A stretch of DNA of 23,418 bases from JAKAWM01 sp049966695 (GCA_049966695.1 JBMFUG010000042.1:1-23418), one strand, 5' to 3'. Positions 5,900 to 13,757 are shown, counted from the stretch's first letter. Translations and numbers: made by a program. The notes: a model not told the origin generated them from the sequence alone.

Positions 5900-7891
5900 C
5901 TAGGACCGAGAAGCCAACCGATGAAGCCTCGCCCTAAAGGCAGGCGCGCGGCGCCCGAGCACCTTGCGGGAGATGGCCCCGAGCAGCCGGAGAAAGCGTC
6001 TGCGCAACAGGAGGTCGCCGGGCTCGAAGACGCCTACTGGCCCATGGAGCACGAAACCGACCGGGCCGTCAGCCGAGCGTGCTTCACTAGCTGAGGTGCC
6101 AGCCGAGCGCCCCTCGTCAACCGGAATGCTCACCGGCAAGCCAGCCGAGCGGGCCTCGACCACCCGGACAGCTGGGGCTCCCAAGGACCGCAGCTCCTTG
6201 GCGACGGCGTCTGAGCTGGCGGTCACCGTGCGGGCGACCGGCCAAAGCGCTGCCAAGACTGAGACCGGCACACCAAGCTCACCCGTTATAACCAGCTCCA
6301 CGTTGGAAAGACTGCCAAGAGCACGGGCTAGGCGGCGCGCCGTACGCCGAGCACCCCTCCGGCGCACCAGGAAAGGCATACCCGGTTCAAGACAGAAGAC
6401 GACCTCCCGGCAAGCGTGAGCGCGCGTTAGCCGCCTGAGCGAACGCCCGGCGGCTGGGCCGGCCAACCTGGCAACAACGGGGGCAGCGCTTGGCCGAGGA
6501 GACGCGACAACGACCTCGCAGCCATCGGCCCAGGCTCTGCGTACCGCTGCCAGGGTCGCAGCTGCTGGCTCTCCTGGGACAGGTGGGTAGCTGCCCACCA
6601 CCAGGCGGCGCACTGGAGGCGCCCCTCCGGCTCGTGCTGGCGGCGAAGGTGCGTCAGAAGGCGAAGGTGCGTCAGAAGGCAGCGACAAAGGTGACGGGCC
6701 CGGACGCGGGGGGCGAGCGTGGCCAAAGACTTCGTAAAGGCTGGCCTCCATGCGGTCGAGCACAGCAGGCCAGTTGTAGTGCTCTAGTACGTAACGCCGT
6801 CCAGACACGCCCAGGACCGCCGCGCGCTGTGGTTCTTGGACGAGAGATTCTAGGTTAGAAACGAGCTCGGCTGCATTGGAAAAGACCAAGCCGCCGCCTG
6901 AGCGCGCGAGGTGCCAGGCGACGACCTCGCTGCCCGAACAGCCGACGACGGGCGTCCCAGCCAACCAGGCTTCCATGACGGTGCGCGAAAAGCTCTCGTT
7001 GCGGCTGGGCTGCACGTAGGCAGCAGCTGCCGCGAACGCGTCGTTGCGCTGGTCATCGGGCAGGTAACCCAGGTCCCTCACGCGCCCCGTGAGGGCTTTG
7101 GGCACAGCCATCTCGCCCCTGCCGATCACGACCAGGTCGAAGCTGAGGCCGTCGGTGCTGGCAGCGTCCGCCAAGGTGCCCAGTAAGAACGGCAACCCCT
7201 TTCCTTCCTCTTTGCGCCCAGCGTAAAGCACGAACGGCCGCACCAAGTTGTGCCGGGCACGAAAGCCGTCCGCGTCGTACGAGCTTGGGACAGGTACGCC
7301 AGCGCCAGTCACGACGTGATGACGGGCAACAGGCCCGAGACGATGGGCCAGCTCGTGCTCCGGCTCAGAAAGGAACCAAACGAGCGCAGGGCCAGCCAGC
7401 ACCGGCCTCAGGATCTCCAGGCGCGCGTAGGTCTCATCGTGCAGGCAAGGCATGACCACGGCCCGCCCGGCTACGAAGGGCACGCAGGCACTGGTCGTCC
7501 AGTACAGGTAAGGAGAAAAGACGATGGCGTCGTAACTGTCGCCGTAGCGCACGAGGTGCTCGAAAAGGCCGGGCACGCTGAACTGGAAACCCAACCAGCT
7601 AACTTGGTGGTCCAGGTCGGGCACGCGGCCAGCCTGGACGGACAGCTGGGCTGCCAGCGCTGCCCGGCTGGGGTGGCGGACGGTGGGGAACCGCCGCACG
7701 CTGAGCCCCTTTTCCACGGAGTTTCCTTCTGGCAGCTCGTTAGCCCAGCTGAAATGGTCGAGCGCGCAGGTGGTAAGTACCTCAACGTCGTGGCCACGGC
7801 CGGCAAACCCGTAGGCAGCCTCCCTCATGACAGACTCCGAACCCCCGAGGACTCCGTCGCCAAAGCGGGGAGGTACAAACGCTAGCCTCAT
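5900..7891 (-). CDS. GT4 glycosyltransferase fused to a second partial GT-like domain
   Basis: A 663-aa cytoplasmic or membrane-associated enzyme expected to move a nucleotide-activated sugar onto an envelope glycan or lipid. Residues 1 to about 395 are a full GT4 (GT-B) enzyme: the N-terminal domain has FGDGVLGGSESVMREAAYGF, and the donor domain has FVLYAGRKEEGKGLPFL and the E-x7-E motif in NESFSRTVMEAWLAGTPVVG near residue 300. A Pro/Ser-rich linker (about 395-425) follows, with a SDAPSP duplication. Residues about 427-600 form a second unit (VVGSYPPVPGEPAAATLAAV, VVVASPRPSAAPVVARLAG, VVFCLEPGMPFL, VITGELGVPVSVLAALWPVA) that looks like a single Rossmann half of a GT-B protein without a donor domain. 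The tail has Ser/Ala/Gly repeats (EARSAG, EGRSAG, EARSAD) and ends in a basic segment. The ATG at 7891 has no Shine-Dalgarno. It is divergent to the next GT4 gene by 17 bases. Confidence 0.85.
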   Translation of the reverse strand: MRLAFVPPRFGDGVLGGSESVMREAAYGFAGRGHDVEVLTTCALDHFSWANELPEGNSVEKGLSVRRFPTVRHPSRAALAAQLSVQAGRVPDLDHQVSWLGFQFSVPGLFEHLVRYGDSYDAIVFSPYLYWTTSACVPFVAGRAVVMPCLHDETYARLEILRPVLAGPALVWFLSEPEHELAHRLGPVARHHVVTGAGVPVPSSYDADGFRARHNLVRPFVLYAGRKEEGKGLPFLLGTLADAASTDGLSFDLVVIGRGEMAVPKALTGRVRDLGYLPDDQRNDAFAAAAAYVQPSRNESFSRTVMEAWLAGTPVVGCSGSEVVAWHLARSGGGLVFSNAAELVSNLESLVQEPQRAAVLGVSGRRYVLEHYNWPAVLDRMEASLYEVFGHARPPRPGPSPLSLPSDAPSPSDAPSPPARAGGAPPVRRLVVGSYPPVPGEPAAATLAAVRRAWADGCEVVVASPRPSAAPVVARLAGPAAGRSLRRLTRAHACREVVFCLEPGMPFLVRRRGARRTARRLARALGSLSNVELVITGELGVPVSVLAALWPVARTVTASSDAVAKELRSLGAPAVRVVEARSAGLPVSIPVDEGRSAGTSASEARSADGPVGFVLHGPVGVFEPGDLLLRRRFLRLLGAISRKVLGRRAPAFRARLHRLASRS
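6643..6678. repeat. Perfect 18-bp tandem duplication in the GT linker
   Basis: GCGAAGGTGCGTCAGAAG occurs twice back to back (6643-6660, 6661-6678). It encodes the doubled SDAPSP hexamer in the linker of the fused glycosyltransferase and keeps the frame. Such units can gain or lose copies by slippage, changing linker length. Confidence 0.85.
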
Positions 7892-7910
7892 CAGCCACGG
7901 ACGCTAGCGT
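7879..7910. promoter_or_regulatory. Inverted repeat spanning the divergent GT4 start codons
   Basis: ACGCTAGC (7879-7886) and GCTAGCGT (7903-7910) are perfect 8-bp inverted arms, 16 bases apart, covering both start codons of the divergent glycosyltransferase genes. A protein bound here could block both genes. Each arm lies inside coding sequence or touches it, so chance cannot be excluded. Confidence 0.4.
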
Positions 7911-9180
7911 GACCGACGTGGCGGCATTGCCAAACCCGCTGCGAGTAGCGCTCGATGCCACCCCCTTGCTGGGCCGCCGCACCGGGGTGGGGCAGTTCTG
8001 CGCGGGCGTGCTGCCGGCCCTTTCACGACAGCCCGACCTCGAGGTAAGCGCCTTCGCGATGACCTGGCGAGGGCGCCACCAGCTGGCCTCTGTGCTACCC
8101 CAAGGTGTGGCGGCCGTAAGACGTGCCATGCCCGCCCGGTTGCTGCAAGAGCTGTGGGCGCGTTGGCCGTTGCCGTCAGCCGAGCTGTGCGTGGGACGAG
8201 CCGACGTCGTGCACGGCACGAACTTTGTCGTCCCGCCTTCTCGGCGTGCCACCATGGTCGTTTCTGTACACGACCTCACGCCGCTACGTTTCCCTCAATG
8301 GTGCCGCCCCGCCGCGTTGGCCTACCCCGTGCTCGTCCAAAAAGCCGTCCAAAGGGGTGCCTGGGTGCACACGGACTCTGCGGCCATCGCTCGCGAAGTC
8401 GTCGAGCTTCTCGGGGTACCAGAGGAACGGGTACGCACGGTGCACCTCGGCGTGCCCGCTTGGGATGGGCCGGCTCTAGGCCCAGCAGGGCCGGCCGGGG
8501 CCACACCGCAAAGGCGTGCCGACAACAGCCCGTCCGGGCCAGGCGTTCGGCAGGCCGAGGCCACAGCAGACGAGCCGGCTGAGGACAGCGGAGCAGGGCC
8601 AGGCGGGAGCGTCCCGGCCGACCTGCTGCCCCAATGGGTACGGCGCTACGTGCTGGCGCTCGGCACTGTCGAGCCCCGCAAGGACCTGCCCAGCCTGGTG
8701 CGCGCCTTCGGCATGCTCGCAGGGCACCACCCGGGGTTGGCCCTCGTGGTAGCAGGCCCAGACGGCTGGGGCAGCGCTCAGCTGGCAGAGGCTCTAGAAG
8801 CGTGCCCGGCGCGCGACCAAGTGGTCAGGCTGGGCTGGGTCTCCGAAGAGGACCGCGGGCGGCTTATGAGCGCGGCCACGGTCTTCGCCTACCCATCGCG
8901 CTACGAGGGCTTCGGGCTCCCGCCACTTGAGGCGATGGCCGCCGGCGTACCAGTGGTGGCCACCCGGTGCGCCGCTCTGGAGGAGGTCCTGGGAGATGCT
9001 GCCCGCCTTGTCGAGGTGGGCAACGCAGAGGCGCTGGCTGGCGCTCTCGACGATCTCCTGGGCGACGTCGACAGCCGGGAAGAGCTGGCAAAGCGGGGAC
9101 GCCAGCGTGCCGAGCGCTTCACGTGGGAGGCGTGCGCGGAGCGACTGGCCGACCTTTACCGCGACGCCCTGTCCCAGTAG
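7909..9180 (+). CDS. GT4 glycosyltransferase (mannosyltransferase-like)
   Basis: A 423-aa GT-B fold enzyme of family GT4. The start of the N-terminal domain has VALDATPLLGRRTGVGQF (a glycine loop typical of the mannosyltransferase-B-like group), then VVHGTNFVVPP and VVSVHDLTPLRFP. The donor domain has YVLALGTVEPRKDLPSLVRA at about 247 and the E-x7-E nucleotide-sugar motif in YPSRYEGFGLPPLEAMAAGV at about 330-345. Between the domains, residues about 182-240 form an unusually long Gly/Ala/Pro-rich insert rich in charged residues, not part of the fold. The GTG at 7909 lacks a clear Shine-Dalgarno; a leaderless start is possible, as is a GTG a few codons in. It is divergent to the two-part glycosyltransferase and converges on the Lgt-like gene. 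The sugar and acceptor are unknown. Confidence 0.88.
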   Translation: MTDVAALPNPLRVALDATPLLGRRTGVGQFCAGVLPALSRQPDLEVSAFAMTWRGRHQLASVLPQGVAAVRRAMPARLLQELWARWPLPSAELCVGRADVVHGTNFVVPPSRRATMVVSVHDLTPLRFPQWCRPAALAYPVLVQKAVQRGAWVHTDSAAIAREVVELLGVPEERVRTVHLGVPAWDGPALGPAGPAGATPQRRADNSPSGPGVRQAEATADEPAEDSGAGPGGSVPADLLPQWVRRYVLALGTVEPRKDLPSLVRAFGMLAGHHPGLALVVAGPDGWGSAQLAEALEACPARDQVVRLGWVSEEDRGRLMSAATVFAYPSRYEGFGLPPLEAMAAGVPVVATRCAALEEVLGDAARLVEVGNAEALAGALDDLLGDVDSREELAKRGRQRAERFTWEACAERLADLYRDALSQ

Positions 9181-9209
9181 CGGGCTCAGTGGCGGTCCCG
9201 GCGCTGCGC

Positions 9210-10049
9210 CTACGCCGTGGCCTCGTCTTGGACTGCGTGGTCGCTGCCTGTCGCGCCGTGAGCGAGACGCCTTTCTGCAGGCATGTGGCGCCGAGGGCCG
9301 AGAAGGCACCAAAGCGCGGCCCCAAAGCCAGCGACGCACATCGATAGGCCTGCCGCCTGCACGGCAAGCGCACCAGCATGGCCTGGGTAGGCGAGCCACA
9401 GATGCTCTTCTATGAAGCGGTTGAGCCCCCAAAAACCAGCTGCCACCGAGACCGCAAGCCCCCTCAGCGAAGCCCGCCCGGCAGCGTAACGCTCGACCTG
9501 CCAAACAATCAGGAGCACCGCCAGGCTAAGTGCGGCTTGGAAGACCGGGACCGGTAAACGCCGGCCTACTTGGCCCGCGTAGTACATGCCGAACCACTGG
9601 TGCGTCTGGTGGCCGCCGCCTGCGTACATCAACTGCGGCCCCAGCAAGCGCCCCACAGCCCACGAAGCGAGCAGCACCGGGGCGACCAGGTCCGCCAGGG
9701 CCAACGATGGGACCCCTGGCACCTTTTTCCTGGCCAAGAGGAAACCAGTCGGCACGCCAAGAGCGATCCCTCCGAACGAGGACAGGCCCCCGTTCCAGAC
9801 TTCGAGCACCTGTACGGGCTGCGAGGTGTAGTCGGAGACGTTCGCGATAACGTGCACGAGCCGGGCACCCACCAGCGCCATCACCACCACGTACACCGCA
9901 GTCTGCCCCAGCCACTCGTACGGGTAACCGTGGTCGCTCAGCCGGCGCCTCAGGTAGTAATAAGCAAAGAAAAACGTTATGGCCAGGCCCAAGCCGTAAG
10001 TGTGGAACTCGACCGGGCCAAGGTGCCACGCCACCGGTACAGGTCTCAC
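9210..10049 (-). CDS. Lgt-like prolipoprotein diacylglyceryl transferase homologue
   Basis: A 279-aa polytopic membrane protein with about seven hydrophobic segments, of the Lgt family, which adds diacylglycerol from phosphatidylglycerol to the lipobox cysteine of lipoproteins. Shared marks are the N-terminal FHTYGLGLAITFFFAYYY, GARLVHVI (61-68), VWNGGLSSFGGIALG (84-98), a Gly-Arg at 133-134 and RFIEE near the last third. However, the family text after that Gly-Arg (GN..NGE..G) reads LLGPQLMYAGGG here, and the family P.QLYE box reads PVPVFQA, so key polar residues appear changed. It may be a divergent Lgt or an Lgt-fold enzyme with another substrate; I therefore give no symbol. The GTG at 10049 has AGGAGG nine bases upstream. 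It follows a GT4 gene on the same strand, separated by a hairpin. Confidence 0.78.
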   Translation of the reverse strand: MRPVPVAWHLGPVEFHTYGLGLAITFFFAYYYLRRRLSDHGYPYEWLGQTAVYVVVMALVGARLVHVIANVSDYTSQPVQVLEVWNGGLSSFGGIALGVPTGFLLARKKVPGVPSLALADLVAPVLLASWAVGRLLGPQLMYAGGGHQTHQWFGMYYAGQVGRRLPVPVFQAALSLAVLLIVWQVERYAAGRASLRGLAVSVAAGFWGLNRFIEEHLWLAYPGHAGALAVQAAGLSMCVAGFGAALWCLLGPRRHMPAERRLAHGATGSDHAVQDEATA

Positions 10050-10172
10050 CCGGCAGGACCTCCTGGAGGACTTTCACGACGCTGGGCCCGGGCAACCACG
10101 AAGACGTCATGGTACTGCTCAGGCGGTCGTCTGCGCGCCCATTTGCGCCGCCTGGCCCAAGCCGGGCACACT

Positions 10173-10201
10173 GCGGCCCGCCCGGCCCAAGCGGGCGCCG
10201 C
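10173..10201 (-). terminator. GC-rich hairpin after the GT4 gene
   Basis: GCGGCCCGC (10173-10181) pairs with GCGGG plus CCGC (10191-10195, 10198-10201) with a two-base bulge, directly after the glycosyltransferase stop at 10207. There is no T-run. It sits in a patch of repeated GGCCCAAGC/CGCCTGGCC text, so it may be a terminator or only a by-product of those repeats. Confidence 0.4.
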
Positions 10202-10206
10202 CTGGC

Positions 10207-11310
10207 CTACCGGGCGATGCCGCCCACGTAGCCTTCGATGGCGCTCAGGAACCGCTGCCTGTTCTTGGCCAGGGAAAAATTGGCCGCGCGCGCCTTGCCC
10301 GCTTTCACCAACTGCTCCCGGGTGCGCTTGTCATGGCAAGCCTTGTCCACCGCTTGAGCGACGACCAGGGGGTCCTTGTCCTGCAGCACCAACCCGGCCT
10401 CCCCTAGGGTCTCGGGGACAGCCGCCGCGTCGTAGGCGACCACCGGGACGCCTAGCTCCATGGCTTCCAAGACCGGGATGCAAAAACCTTCGTGCTCCGA
10501 AAGGCACACGAACACGTCGGCCGCCGCCCAGTAGGCCAGGAGCTCCGCGTCGCCTACCCCTCCGAGGAGCTCCACACTGTCACCGAGGTCGAGCTCGCCG
10601 CACAGGCGGTGCAAAGCCCTCAGGTACTGGTAAGAAGTTGCCCCACCAACAAGGCTTAGGCGTGCCCCAGGGTCGAAAAGGCGCCGGTAAGCGGCGAAGG
10701 CGCCGATGACGTCGTGCTGGCACTTGTTCGGGGCTATACGGCCAACGAACAACCACTGAGCACCTGCCCCCTTGGCCTCTCGACGGGCGCGCAAACGCTC
10801 AAGGGTGGCAGGGTCTGGGGGCCGGTGGTACTCCTCCAAGTCCACCAAGAGCGGGCACACGGTCGTGTTGCGGTAACCCACCTCACGCAGTTCGGCCTCG
10901 TTGTAGGCAGAGTCGGCCAGGGCCAGGCTAACTACTGGTGCCATCGCGATGAGCTCTTCACGGGCACGAGCCATTGACTGGGCGGCTGCTGGATCCCACC
11001 GTTCGAAGTACCGGTGCGGTGTGATGTTGTGGTAGTTGGAAAGCAGCTCTTCGCCTCGGCGAGCCCTGGTACTGAGCCAGGCGGCCATGGCCGAGCTGGT
11101 CGACGCCTGGTAAATGAGCAAGCGGTCCTCGCCGTGGCGACGGACGTCTTCTGTGTAGGGGCGTGCTTCGCGTTCCATAGGCGGGAGGGTGTTCTCCGCC
11201 CAGATGTCCGACTCATAACCGGCTTCCCGCAACGCCCGCCGCACCTGGAGAGCATGGTTGCCGATGGCGTCATGAGGGGCGAAAGTCGGGATGTACTGGT
11301 CAACCCTCAC
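10207..11310 (-). CDS. GT4 glycosyltransferase, polysaccharide-type
   Basis: A 367-aa GT-B enzyme of family GT4, with no signal or membrane segment. The N-terminal domain begins DQYIPTFAPHDAIGNHALQV; LLSNYHNITPHRYFERWDP marks an acceptor-side region common in enzymes of surface-polysaccharide clusters. The donor domain has WLFVGRIAPNKCQHDVIGAF and the E-x7-E motif in SEHEGFCIPVLEAMELGVPV. The GTG start overlaps the stop of the coiled-coil gene upstream (GTGA, four bases), so the two are translationally coupled and probably act together. Likely role: adding a sugar to a cell-wall or exopolysaccharide precursor; the sugar cannot be read from sequence. Confidence 0.9.
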   Translation of the reverse strand: MRVDQYIPTFAPHDAIGNHALQVRRALREAGYESDIWAENTLPPMEREARPYTEDVRRHGEDRLLIYQASTSSAMAAWLSTRARRGEELLSNYHNITPHRYFERWDPAAAQSMARAREELIAMAPVVSLALADSAYNEAELREVGYRNTTVCPLLVDLEEYHRPPDPATLERLRARREAKGAGAQWLFVGRIAPNKCQHDVIGAFAAYRRLFDPGARLSLVGGATSYQYLRALHRLCGELDLGDSVELLGGVGDAELLAYWAAADVFVCLSEHEGFCIPVLEAMELGVPVVAYDAAAVPETLGEAGLVLQDKDPLVVAQAVDKACHDKRTREQLVKAGKARAANFSLAKNRQRFLSAIEGYVGGIAR

Positions 11311-12020
11311 GGCTGTTGCCCCTCCTGCGCTTGCCCCTGGCTTGTCCCCCTAACCCCGTCTTGACCCCGGCGCGTGCGGCTGCTCTGGCCCTGACGTGTG
11401 CGGTTGGTTGAGCCGCCGCCGTGGCCTTTGCCCGAGCGGCCGCTTTCACCTTGGCTCGGGCGTGCTCCACGCCCGGGTGCCCGCAGCTCCTGTGGGCCTG
11501 GAGCCGGGGCTGCCGTGCTCGAAGTGGGAGCTGCTGTGCCCGTAGCCGGGGCTGCCGTGCTCGGAGTCGGCACTGCTGCTGCACGCTTTGGAGCTACCGA
11601 GGCCAAGGCGGGAACTGCCGAGCTGGGGGCGTTCTCCTCCCGCTTCTCCAGCGCATCGACACGAGCGACAAGCTCGTCCAGGCGCACCTCGGCACCCTCG
11701 ACCCTAGTAACGAGCGTCTCGCCCAGGCGCAGCGCTGCACCGGCAAAGGCGTTCAACTGCTCGGCCAGGTAGCGCAGGTACCAGGCGGCTGCGCGCTTAA
11801 AGGCCTGCTTAGCCAGATGGACCTCTCGGCGGGGGCTCTCGGTGGGGACCTCTACATTGAAAGCCGCCACGTCGCGGACGGCTTCGAGAGCAGCGCGCAC
11901 GTCGTCAGGTGCCACTTCGCGGGTGGCCAGGCGGCTGGTCGCCCGGCGGACTTTGTCGAGGTACGCGGCATCGCTCGGGCTGAGGTGGCGCTCTAGCGCC
12001 TGTTGATCTGCCGGGGGCAT
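11307..12020 (-). CDS. Coiled-coil, low-complexity protein coupled to a GT4 gene
   Basis: A 237-aa protein in three parts. Residues 1 to about 60 are helical and charged. Residues about 55-100 contain VEVPTESPRREVHLAKQAFK then RAAAWYLRYLAEQLNAFAGA, which resembles the short amphipathic module found before methyltransferase or glycosyltransferase domains in polysaccharide clusters (plus-charged helix, then YLRPL.EQQN.FN). A coiled coil follows (RLGETLVTRVEGAEVRLDEL then VARVDALEKREE, to about 130). The last 100 residues are low complexity: Ala/Pro/Thr repeats, then a Gln/Gly/Ser/Arg-rich basic tail. There is no signal peptide. The gene overlaps the following GT4 start by four bases. It may anchor or scaffold the glycosyltransferase at the membrane; this is inferred. 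The ATG at 12020 has no strong Shine-Dalgarno. Confidence 0.72.
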   Translation of the reverse strand: MPPADQQALERHLSPSDAAYLDKVRRATSRLATREVAPDDVRAALEAVRDVAAFNVEVPTESPRREVHLAKQAFKRAAAWYLRYLAEQLNAFAGAALRLGETLVTRVEGAEVRLDELVARVDALEKREENAPSSAVPALASVAPKRAAAVPTPSTAAPATGTAAPTSSTAAPAPGPQELRAPGRGARPSQGESGRSGKGHGGGSTNRTRQGQSSRTRRGQDGVRGTSQGQAQEGQQP

Positions 12021-12124
12021 ACAAGAGCCGAGGTTAGCGGGTAGCCATCAAGCGCGCCTGCAAACAACCCGGGTAGCCCCATCGAGCGCGCCCGAAAGCG
12101 GCACCGGTGGCCAGCCTTAGGTGC

Positions 12125-12188
12125 CAGCCTCGGGCCCCTAGCCGGCCAGTACCCAGCGTCCGGCACAGCCTCAGGCTCCTAGCCGGCC
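12125..12188. repeat. Imperfect duplication of the beta-propeller gene end
   Basis: CAGCCTCAGGCTCCTAGCCG (from 12166, containing the stop codon of the beta-propeller gene) recurs 41 bases away as CAGCCTCGGGCCCCTAGCCG (from 12125). A further imperfect pair, GGGTAGCCATCAAGCGCGCC and GGGTAGCCCCATCGAGCGCG, lies nearby (about 12039-12090). The gap between the two genes thus consists largely of short duplications. Confidence 0.65.
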
Positions 12189-13723
12189 GATTTGCCGTAG
12201 CAAAGCTGCTGTAGAGGTTTGCTGGCGTTGCCGGTCAGCTGGGGGTCGTGGTGGAACATTGGCCACCCTCCCGCTTCAGCGACGCGCCGGCCATTAGAGC
12301 CTGCCAGCTGGAAGTGGACAACGGTCCCGGTGTCGTACGCGTCATAGCCAGCCAGGGTCACCCCGGTGCGGCCGTCCGGGTCGCCCGTCACGAGGGGAGA
12401 GTTTTGCAGGCCGAGGTAGGGCGCCAGAGCAGCCAAAAACTGGCCGGTGCGCCCGTCAAGGACAACAGCACCGTGTGTCGTGGGCACGATGACGTCTTGG
12501 TAGCCCTGGCCGAGGTCCACCGTGACGACGCTACCTATCACCTCGCCGTCGACCGGCTCGTGCCAAAGGACATGTCCGCTGGGCCCGCTCAGGGCATATA
12601 CAGCCCCACCTCCGTGGCCATTGCTCGTGCCCTCTACCACCTGGAGCTGCCCATTCCCCAAAATGTCCGCCAGCGCCGGGCTCGAGCTCGTATAGCCGCC
12701 CAAAGCAGCCTCCCATACGAGGTGGCAGTCGGGGTCGAAGGCCAGCAGCTTGCCAGTGTCCTGGGCGTGCGGCCAGTACTGGCCGGTCCCCACCACGATC
12801 CCGAGCGACCCCCGAGCTAGGAAATGGCCCACGGCAGGTGAGGACTGCACCACTTGGTCCGTGTTGTACTCGCAGCGCAGCCCGCCTGAGGGGCTGGACG
12901 AGCCCAGGTTGCCAACAGGGGCGAGGACCCGCAGGTGCCCACCTTTGGTGTAGGTGGTGCCGTAGGCCTCACCGGGGCTCTGGTCGGCGCCCTCGATGAT
13001 GTCGGTCTGCCCGTTGCCGTACAGGTCGGCCAGCGCCGGTGTGGAAAAGCCGCTGTCCGACGTGAACCACGGGAAGCCCGCTAGCAGCCGGCCGGTGCTC
13101 GCGTACAGTGCGTACTCTTTCTGGCCGAGGGAGGGGGCGACCACCTCTGCTGCCTTGCCTTGGAGCTCGCCGACCGCCAGCGAGGCCTCCACCCCAACAG
13201 CGGGGTCCAAGTCGGTAGGCGGGTTGTCGACCCGGACGAGCCAACGTCGCACCCCGTTGTCGTCGAAAGCCTCGTAGCCACCCTCGCGGGGCAAGAACGC
13301 ATTGCCGACACCCACGAACACCGTGCTTTGCCCGGGTGCAGGGCCCAGTGCTGCAACAGAGGGTGTCGAGTCGACGGGGCCGGGGGTGCTGACGGGCCAG
13401 CCCGGCAGCTCGTGGCCGTCTACGAGGGAAAGGGCGTAGACGTGGCCTGACCTGTCCCCGACGACCACGGCTGGGCTCCCCTGCAAGGTGGCGATGTTGG
13501 GGGACGACAGGGCGACCGGCGAGCCGGCATCAGGTAGGCGCACTTCCCATGCCTGAGAGAACCCCAACGAGGGAGCCTGAGCGCTTGCCGAGGCCGCCAG
13601 CGCACTTGCCGAGGCCGCCAGCGCGCTCACAACGAGGGCTGTCACGGGGAAGAGGGCACGCCAAGTTCCCCGCTGGCGCATGCGGTAGCCACAGCGGGCG
13701 CGCTCACAGGCCAGCTTGTCCAT
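12179..13723 (-). CDS. Secreted beta-propeller (FG-GAP/PQQ-like) protein
   Basis: A 514-aa exported protein. A hydrophobic signal segment (WRALFPVTALVVSALAASA) is followed by repeated blades. Blade motifs are SSPNIATLQGSPAVVVGDRS, STPALADLYGNGQTDIIEGA, SSPAVGHFLARGSLGIVVGT and SSPALADILGNGQLQVVEGT. These are the S-P-A-L-A-D-x-x-G-x-G pattern of FG-GAP/VCBS propellers mixed with PQQ-type (W..PVDGEVIGSVVTVDLGQG); the C-terminus has GGWPMFHHDPQLTGN, common at the end of PQQ propellers. Such proteins bind ligands, sugars or other proteins outside the cell; no catalytic residues were identified. The ATG at 13723 is used here; the ATG at 13681 (residue 15) gives a more usual signal peptide. It leads the minus-strand run that includes the coiled-coil, GT4 and Lgt-like genes. 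Confidence 0.8.
   Translation of the reverse strand: MDKLACERARCGYRMRQRGTWRALFPVTALVVSALAASASALAASASAQAPSLGFSQAWEVRLPDAGSPVALSSPNIATLQGSPAVVVGDRSGHVYALSLVDGHELPGWPVSTPGPVDSTPSVAALGPAPGQSTVFVGVGNAFLPREGGYEAFDDNGVRRWLVRVDNPPTDLDPAVGVEASLAVGELQGKAAEVVAPSLGQKEYALYASTGRLLAGFPWFTSDSGFSTPALADLYGNGQTDIIEGADQSPGEAYGTTYTKGGHLRVLAPVGNLGSSSPSGGLRCEYNTDQVVQSSPAVGHFLARGSLGIVVGTGQYWPHAQDTGKLLAFDPDCHLVWEAALGGYTSSSPALADILGNGQLQVVEGTSNGHGGGAVYALSGPSGHVLWHEPVDGEVIGSVVTVDLGQGYQDVIVPTTHGAVVLDGRTGQFLAALAPYLGLQNSPLVTGDPDGRTGVTLAGYDAYDTGTVVHFQLAGSNGRRVAEAGGWPMFHHDPQLTGNASKPLQQLCYGKSAG
13584..13624. repeat. 21-bp tandem repeat in a signal peptide
   Basis: CTTGCCGAGGCCGCCAGCGC occurs at 13584-13603 and again at 13605-13624, a 21-base period that doubles ASALAAS in the signal peptide of the beta-propeller protein. 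Being in frame, copy changes would alter only the length of the export signal. Confidence 0.8.
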
Positions 13724-13757
13724 GTCCTTGGAGATATCGGCAAATGCCTTCGACGTC

